Positions 57,415 through 64,000 of a stretch of DNA of 64,000 nucleotides are shown piece after piece (the first letter of the stretch is position 1; every line of letters starts with the position of its first letter). The DNA comes from Tretioscincus oriximinensis. Taxonomy: Eukaryota > Chordata > Lepidosauria > Squamata > Gymnophthalmidae. The stretch spans positions 539,948 through 603,947 of the forward strand of contig JAJVDF010000365.1 of NCBI GenBank assembly GCA_022410635.1. Reading direction: 5' to 3'. The notes beneath the pieces are model-generated. The model saw only the letters and a program-made list of their open reading frames with translations, ran no database searches and was not told where the DNA came from. The position numbers were made by a program, and so were the translations under genes.

Positions 57415-57648
57415 CAGGCTGCTTCAAAAAACTGTATACACACTTTGAACTTCCATAGAAAATTTATTTACTGTTCTACAAAGTTAAATTTCAGGAAATT
57501 AGAAAGCTTAAAGTCCAATGTAAATAAAATGTAAATAACAAATGTTAATACTGTTCAAATCGGGAAATCCTGAAATTTAACTTTGTAGAACAGTAAATAA
57601 ATTTCCTATGGAAGCTCAAAGTGTGTATACATTTTTTGAAGCACCCTG
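57415..57648. mobile_element. Mariner-type MITE, 234 bp, TA duplication
   Basis: The left arm CAGGCTGCTTCAAAAAACTG continues through CACACTTTGAACTTCCATAG; the right arm is its near-perfect inverse, ending TTTTTTGAAGCACCCTG. The arms are about 85 bases and TA lies at 57413-57414 and 57649-57650. No transposase. Confidence 0.92.
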
Positions 57649-57659
57649 TATTTGTAACT

Positions 57660-58255
57660 AGAATCTAGTAAAAAAGTTATATTTTTGATATATATACTTA
57701 TTAAAGAAGCAAAAACAAATAATTCTGGACATTAGTGACTTTTTTCTTGCCGAATTTTGTTTCAAATCTTCAGTTGAAGATTGGTATTTTGTATACTTCA
57801 AGCCCAAGCAAACGCTACGAACTTCGTCTGTCGGGTTTTTTAATTGGTTTTAATGCGCTGAATTTTTTTCTTCAAAAACCTTTTTCATTTTGTTTTTTAA
57901 AAAAATTCTTAAATTTTAATTTAATCAGGGCAGTGGTGTATCACCCAAAATGTCTGTGTGTCACCTTTGACACAAGTGTCATAGGTTACCATCACTGCCC
58001 TATCCCAAGCACTAGAGTTACTGAAGGTAGTGGTCCAACCAAGAGAGTTGAACCAGAAGATCTTAAAGCATTGGGCAGATTGATATGGTAGAATGCAGTC
58101 CTCTAAGTATTTATAAAATGTTTTAGAAATTATTTCGGATTTCAATGTTTTGCAATCACACCAAGTATAGTAAAAATATAAAGGGAGAGTTTTGGAATAG
58201 TAACAAAAGCATAAACACATCCACATAGGAAAACATAGAAAGGCATAAACACAAA
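57660..58255. other. AT-rich flank, largely unrecognised
   Basis: It holds a small inverted-repeat element at 57927-58004: CAGGGCAGTGGTG at one end and CATCACTGCCCT at the other. The rest was not recognised. Confidence 0.4.
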
Positions 58256-58262
58256 GACATCT

Positions 58263-58518
58263 AGAGCCAGTTTGGTGTTGTGTTTAGCGTTTTGGACTCT
58301 TATCTGGCAGTCTCACAGTTCAATTCCCCACTCCTCCATGAAAGCCAGCTGGGTGGCCATGGGCCAGTCATAGTTCTTTAGACTCTCTCAGCCCCACATA
58401 CTTCACCAGGTGTCTGTTGTGAAGAAAGTAACAAAAGCTATGTGCACCACCCTTTGGTTGGCCACCCTGAGTCCTTCCGGTATAGGATGGGATACAAGTA
58501 CAAATAAATAAATAAATG
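58263..58518 (+). repeat. Sauria-like SINE
   Basis: Parallel to 18742: GAGCCAGTTTGGTGTTGTG head, AATTCCCCACTCCTCCATGA, GGCCAGTCATAGTTCTTTAG and an (AAAT)n tail. Confidence 0.75.
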
Positions 58519-58529
58519 AGCAAGTCGAA

Positions 58530-59340
58530 GGCCTCCGACGAAGTGAGAAATTCCTAGCAACTGGGAAATCAAAACATGGTTAAGACTGAGCCAGCAGTTC
58601 CAGAAGATAAAATTGGAGGTTTTTTAAAGTCAAATTACGTTCTAGACAAGAAGACCTGAAAGAATCCCCTAAACTTGGGGATTCTTTTTTATATATATTG
58701 TTTTAATTTCTTCCAGACATACCAACAACAAACAAACATATGAGTGTGGGGAAATAGCTCTGCTATACATAATTTACACAGAGAAAACAGACAAATAAAG
58801 AAGACAAAGAACAAATATCAAACTCCCATCCATGATATAGATTACTTGCAACCATTTCTATATCAGGGGAAAGTTTGCTTTGCAGCTGTGACCCCATATT
58901 CAGCCTGCCTTGGCTCTTCCAGAGATCTCATTTGCACCCCTTTTGTGCATGTAAAGTTGCTTTTTGGGCCATATCCTATTTTCATTTTTTCATTCACTAA
59001 CTCAAGCGTCAATATTCCAATGACGTATCTCATCCAACTTTGGGATTATTAAGGAGGGTGAAAAATACCTTCAAAATTCTGAAGTAAATCTCCGTAGAAA
59101 ACAAAGGCACCCATATGCACGTGGGAAGGGGCTGGGGAGATTGGACGGGGTAAAATCTACAGGGCAGAATCTGTAGCACAAAACCCCCCATCGCCTCCTT
59201 TGCACAAGAAAGTCCTATTGTTTATGGGCTCCGTGCCATGCAACGTCCTGGCAAAGCAGCCGACTGAGGAATAAGACTAGAACGAATTGAAATTGAAAGT
59301 AAAAATATTCCCCTCTCCTCCCCCAACTGAATTCGCCTTT
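58530..59340. other. Intron 1 sequence, nothing recognised
   Basis: Between the SINE and the putative first exon. Contains TA-rich and A-rich parts. No exon-like block was seen. Confidence 0.4.
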
Positions 59341-59700
59341 CCCCGACTCACCTGCCGGCGCCGCGGCGCCAAAGGCCCTTATAGTGCTTATCAGACCTGC
59401 ATGCTCCACCTTCTGCCCAGGGAGGACAACGAGATGACAGGCCAGAGTGGTTGCCTAGAGGCAGACAGGCTGCCTAGAGAGCGAGAGGACAGTAAAGAGA
59501 GGACCGTGGAATAAACCATAGAGTTTTCCTCTCTCTTGTGGAAAGAGCCATGGAAAAACAGGCTGTGACGAAGACGAAAGCCTAGAGCGACGCAGGGAAA
59601 GGAGGATGTGGCGCTGGCGTTGTTATGCCAACCATCCATCCGGAGGTTGTTTTGTTAATGGCTCTGACTGATTCCTCCTCTGGGTTTATTTATACTGTAC
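59340..59700 (-). promoter_or_regulatory. Candidate MEGF8 promoter, CpG-containing
   Basis: This is the most CpG-rich part of an AT-rich region, with a CCGGCGCCGCGGCGCC core near 59354-59369 and several CG pairs at 59560-59640. A TATA-like string TATAAATAAA on the minus strand (59685-59694) lies about 30 bases upstream of a possible start near 59660. Position relative to the gene is the main argument. Confidence 0.35.
59352..59660 (-). other. MEGF8: Putative untranslated first exon of MEGF8
   Basis: A GC-rich stretch read on the minus strand ends in CGGCAG followed by GTGAGTC, a near-consensus splice donor at 59350-59351. The start-codon exon has a strong acceptor just upstream of the ATG (at 56914-56915), so a separate 5' leader exon is needed, and this is the only CpG-containing candidate nearby. 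The upper boundary is a guess from a TATA-like box. It holds short upstream ORFs. No transcript evidence was available. Confidence 0.45.
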
Positions 59701-59974
59701 TTCTTGCAGACAGTATTAGCAGGCGCTTGTACACATGAAAAACAAATGCACGCCACACATATTACAAATGCAACAACACAGGCAAATTCATGCTTATATT
59801 GCTGTACTCGCAAACACCCATTTATTTATTTAACTTTATGTCCTGGCTGGTCAGGATGGATCACAATGACGTCAGATAAAATTTGCATAAAGCATCCACA
59901 CACATTCCTATATGTGCATTGATCCTATATGCATGCATGTATCAATATGTGATATATTGATGCATTTTATATGT

Positions 59975-60450
59975 CAATACAGATGGGGAATTGGTTATCA
60001 GGAGTAACAAAACGACCAGCTTCCTTTTCTTATCTTTCAGCAAAATTTCTGTTTCCAGTTTGGATGGTTCTTAGTTGTATTTCTGCCTACTTTTCTACAC
60101 TGTTTTTTCACAACAACACATGCTCATTATTAAAGCTTGAATGCCCAGCAGGTTCATGAAAGCTGGCAGTAGCAGCAGTTGCAGCAGCAGCCCAAATTGT
60201 GAAAAAAGCAAAACATCTGTTGCTGTGTTGGCAGCAGGGCCTACTGGGAAATGTAGTCTGAGCAGAGGGCAGACTCTTTTGCCCAGTCTCCTTGGGACTC
60301 TGCCCTGTGGACTACACCTCCCAGCCTGCACTGCAGCTAGCCCTGGGAGGGAGGAAGCCTTGGTAGCCAATCTATGCCCACTCCTGCCCACAGGAAACAT
60401 TTTTGCTGCTTACAGGAAGTTGGCTGGGGGACCTGTCTATGAAAGCTTAT
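59975..60450 (+). repeat. Family C repeat, longest copy
   Basis: GGGGAATTGGTTATCAGG at the left; TTGAATGCCCAGCAGGTTC; a fold-back between TGGGAAATGTAGTC (near 60246) and GACTACACCTCCCAG (near 60310); and a right end GGGGGACCTGTCTATGAAAG. It lies upstream of the putative promoter. Confidence 0.75.
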
Positions 60451-60459
60451 AAAATGGAT

Positions 60460-62435
60460 TATTTGCATAAAGCATCCACATGCATTCCCATATGTGCATA
60501 AATAGAGATGCATATGTGTCAATATTTTCTAGGAAAAGACTTGAGACTGAGAGATGGAAGCGTTGACGATGATTGGGGGTGGTTGCTATGATTTGTGTTC
60601 TATGTAATCTAATAGAATCATTAAAATGTGCTGAAACTGCAAAAAAACTAAGATATTTGCAATGGTTGATGTGGATTAGATGGTATATCGTATGGTTGAT
60701 AAGATATTAGGGTCAAGTATGGAATTTAGGATGACACCACTTCCCTCAGGAAGAAATAAGTTCAGAGCAATATATATATATATTTGAATGAGCCTCCTTT
60801 ACTCTGTTCTTTCAATAAAGACTCCAAGGCTATGTGCACACAGTGATTTTCTACTTCATTCGTAGAAAATCAGGATGTTCTGGGCACACGTGCTAAGTGT
60901 TTTTCAGTAGTCGACCCGCAATAAACACTGTATTTCCTGGAATAAACTATTGCCCAGATATTCAGGCATAATTCCGGAGAACCCCCATACTTTCGCAACC
61001 GTAGGCGTGTGCACAAATTAGACGCAAGATGTTAAAACAAGCAAGAACCTGGCAGTTGTTTCTATTGGCTACTGCATGTAAAAAAAAGAATTCGTGGTAT
61101 GCACCAAGTCTGAACACAAGCTCTCTTTATTTTAACAAAATAACCAACAGGGGAACTCAACTTCAAACTATTAACAGATATAAAAGAACAGAATCAGGTA
61201 ACTGAACAATGTCTCCCAGGCTATTTAACCACCAATATCCCACATAAAAGCTCCTGTCCAGATCCACCAACCAAACCTTACTCCTCCAGCCATAATCAGT
61301 ATGATCTCTCAATTAATTTAAATATATCCTCTCTTAAAAACTAGGTTTTTGTGCAGGCATTTAATTTTAGTTTGAGAACATTAAAACACTTCTTTCTGAC
61401 TTCAAGCCCAAACTCTTAACTTCTCTTCCCCAAATAACCCTGGCTAAAATATTTAAAGGAACAGGGTCCCAATTCAAATGAGCTTCATTACAGTTGGTTT
61501 GAATTGAAGCACTAAACTTCTCTTTGTACATGTCCCTAATAGTCATCTAACAGGGGTTCGCTTACCTGTTATTCGGCTCCTTAGCTTGCCTAAGGTAGCT
61601 GGATCCAAAGCGTGCAGACACGTGTAAAGAGATTCGCACGGAGACCGTAGCTTGGGTTCAAAGGTGATCCAAGAGGCTCATTGGGCTATGAGACACTCCA
61701 GAACACAGGTGTGCACCGTCTTTTATTGACCTCAAATCAGAAGGCGTGGATTGATTCAGTGATGCCAAAAAAGGGGATGGTACAGCATACGTGGGTCAGG
61801 GCGGACCCAGGTAGTGACACCTATGTGACGTGTTTCTCTCCTCCCAAGGAGGTGCAGCCTGGTCAGGAAATGCCAAATATGGTATGGTGGTGAGATACAG
61901 GATGGACCCTCTTAGCCTTTGTTTGCCCTGGCTATTATTCCTAAGTACAGGAACCCAGTGACTCACCCATAGGAGAAATGGTTTAATGGGCTTCCTCGAG
62001 GCCACTATCAGGCTAAATGGTTTTAGCCCAGGTGCATGGCCAAGTAAACAATGATCTTCCCTTTGCCATGATGGGAGTCATTAATCCATTCAGTCTGGCA
62101 AGGTTTCGTGAGCAAGATTTGCCCTCAGGACAGGAAGGGAGATTTGGCTTCTCCTGTTTACCTCCTGGGGATGGGGTGACCAGAGATTTTTTCAAAATTT
62201 CCATTCAGGCCTCACTTTGGCTAGCAAAGGTCAATCCTAGTATATTTTATATCAATTAATGCCAATTAATATATGTCCCACATGGCTAACCCCAACAGTC
62301 ATCAATTATTTTTATAGAATGTCCATTTCCAGGGCACAGTGACGTATTTGCCTTCAAAAGCACATTGGCAGTTGAATTAGGGGACAAATGAAAATTAATT
62401 CCATAAAACTATCCCTCCAAGATCTTATTTCCTCA
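60460..62435. other. Upstream flank, nothing recognised
   Basis: About 2 kb without a convincing exon or named element. A short (TA)n occurs at 60770-60784. Frames in it (for example 61681-61893) look like chance. Confidence 0.4.
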
Positions 62436-62439
62436 GAGT

Positions 62440-63210
62440 CCATATAGGCCTGATTGGCACAAAGGCGTATTCTGTTCCGGAAAGTGCCCTAAGGAACCTG
62501 TTGCTGTCTACATTAGGCTGAACAGATGTCCCCTTTGGGTTTGGGGTGTCTACCCCAGCCTTCCGGGGGGGGGGGGGCACCATTTCCCCGTTTTTTGCTG
62601 AGGAAAAAATAATAATAAAAAATTAAAAATATTTTTTTAAAATATATATATATATTAATTTTTTTAAAATTTACTGCAGCACCATTAGGGGGCTCTGGCA
62701 CCTGAGACCAGCTCCTGAAGGCACCCTGCCTTCAGTAAAAAATAAAAATTCTCACACACGTCAAAATTGTCTCGCACACTTAAAAAAAATTAAATAAATC
62801 GCTGCACCACCACTAGGGGGTTCTGGAAACTGGGGTCAGCTTCTGAAAGCACCTTCCACTCTGTAAAAAAATTTAAAAATTCTGATGTACTTCAAAAATT
62901 CTCAGCTTAAAAATTCTTGCACACTTATAAAATTCTCACATGCTTCACCGATTTCTCGGGCGGGAATTTTGGAAGGGAATGCATGTTGGTGGGTAATTTG
63001 CATATTTATGAATATGCAAATTAACATTAATATTATTTACCCCGGTTTGGGACTCAGAAAATCTGGTCAGTCTAGTCTACATGCCATTCCGGGCTAGCAC
63101 AGATCCTACCATAATCTGTGATAGCCTAAAATGTATGTGGATAGAAAGCCCCTTAGACCACTTTCTGGAACAGAATAAGCCTTATTACAAATCAGTCCCA
63201 AAATAAAGGA
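62440..63210. mobile_element. Fold-back element with inner tandem units
   Basis: The inverse of 62440-62505 (TTTCCGGAACAGAATACGCC) matches 63157-63205 (TTTCTGGAACAGAATAAGCC), so the ends are inverted repeats of about 50 bases. Between them a CACCATTAGGGGGCTCTGG unit (62681) recurs as CACCACTAGGGGGTTCTGG (62810). A solo end lies near 18676. Confidence 0.55.
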
Positions 63211-63239
63211 AGCAGCGTATGTTACCTATAAGCTAATGA

Positions 63240-63400
63240 GATTTGTGATAGATAATAGGCTGACAGATAACCCATTTTTTTTTGGGGGGGGGGGACTTGG
63301 TTTTTGGGTGTATACCCTGCCTTCCTGTTGGGGGCAATTTCCCCATTCTTTGCTGAGGAAAAAAATAATATATATATATATTGAATTTTTTTTCACTGTG
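63240..63400 (+). repeat. Second copy of the CCCC/poly-G unit
   Basis: GGTTTTTGGGTGTATACCCT and CCCATTCTTTGCTGAGGAAA repeat 62536-62606 in the same orientation, both with a long G run. Confidence 0.6.
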
Positions 63401-63439
63401 AATCGGGATTTTTACTAAAGGAACTCGGCTGAAGCAGGT

Positions 63440-64000
63440 CATCTGGAAATAAAGGAATTTATTTCTGTATACAGAAAGGTGCAGTGGAAATGGTTTTCCA
63501 AACTACACAAAGGAAATGAAAGTGAAGCAGTTGCATTTATACTTTTCTAACACAGGATAAACAAGTACATATGTCATGCATGTTTCATTGCAAGAAAACT
63601 CTAATGGACATTTCTGACACTTTTTCATACAAAACTCATGTACATTTTAATGGTTTACTTTTTGATCTTATGTTCTTATATTTGGGATGGGAAGGAGGGA
63701 AAATAATGGACTTGAGACAAGATTAATGAAGGCAAGATCATTGTATCATTAACTGATAATCACAAAAATGAAACACGTCTCATTAAATAAAGTTCAGTAT
63801 GACTTAAGTTTTGGAACATACTTCTAATTAGTGAGATAAAGTAAAAGTGAAACTCATCTCATTAGCATAACACAAAGGGTCAGCTTGATCCAACCTTTTA
63901 GCACATTTTTAAAAGAGGAAAAGAAGAGTTCAATACAATTAACTAGGTAAAGGAAAGAGTCCTGCTATTTCAGACATTTAAGAAACATTTCTTAGAAACT
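63440..64000. other. AT-rich flank, nothing recognised
   Basis: No exon, RNA gene or named repeat was recognised to the right edge. Confidence 0.4.

Noticed and set aside
61681..61893. Candidate upstream gene (such as the TMEM145 neighbour found next to MEGF8 in mammals)
   Set aside because: No conserved membrane-protein exon, splice pattern or family motif could be recognised in 59700-64000.
1..64000. CRISPR array or bacterial-type operon
   Set aside because: No regularly spaced short repeats; all genes are spliced and eukaryotic.

Overview
This window is animal nuclear DNA with one dispersed protein-coding gene, read on the minus strand. It was reconstructed exon by exon as MEGF8 (multiple EGF-like domains 8). 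Thirty-four coding exons between 56829 (ATG) and 2623 join in one uninterrupted frame. Every intron boundary is GT-AG and every phase agrees. The exons encode the first 1,933 residues: signal peptide, CUB, two EGF, a six-blade kelch propeller, a chain of PSI modules, a Ca-binding EGF, laminin-EGF modules, a second CUB, EGF, a second kelch propeller and more PSI modules. The last roughly 900 residues (remaining EGF/laminin-EGF, transmembrane helix and cytoplasmic tail) should lie to the left of base 2623 and beyond the window. A probable untranslated first exon and promoter lie at about 59350-59700.

The introns and upstream flank are packed with transposable elements typical of squamate reptiles. 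They include CR1-type LINE 3' ends, an L2-clade LINE ending in a TAATC-type tail, L1 3' fragments, Penelope-like elements, a near-complete DIRS-type tyrosine-recombinase retrotransposon, a tRNA-Lys-like SINE with a (CTT)n tail, a Sauria-like SINE and several TIR-bounded MITEs. The mix suggests a lizard, possibly a gecko; that species-level guess is weak.

Layout: 1-1670 L1 pieces; 2623-18324 the second half of the known exons (kelch propeller 2 and its flanks); 19753-27953 laminin-EGF and PSI exons; 28332-33063 the DIRS element, inside one intron; 33378-40036 PSI and linker exons with a Penelope fragment; 40985-42378 the L2 element; 43379-54898 kelch propeller 1, EGF and CUB exons; 56643-56913 the start-codon exon; 57415-57648 a mariner-type MITE; 59350-59700 the putative promoter; 60450-64000 mostly unrecognised sequence plus a fold-back element. 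No second cellular gene, tRNA gene, rRNA gene or CRISPR array was recognised.

No clear new biological system is evident. The most interesting parts are the complete DIRS architecture with a tiny deletion derivative elsewhere in the window, the inverted Penelope junctions (one with a 13-bp target duplication), and several multi-copy repeat families that could not be named. All family assignments come from motif recognition; no database search was run.
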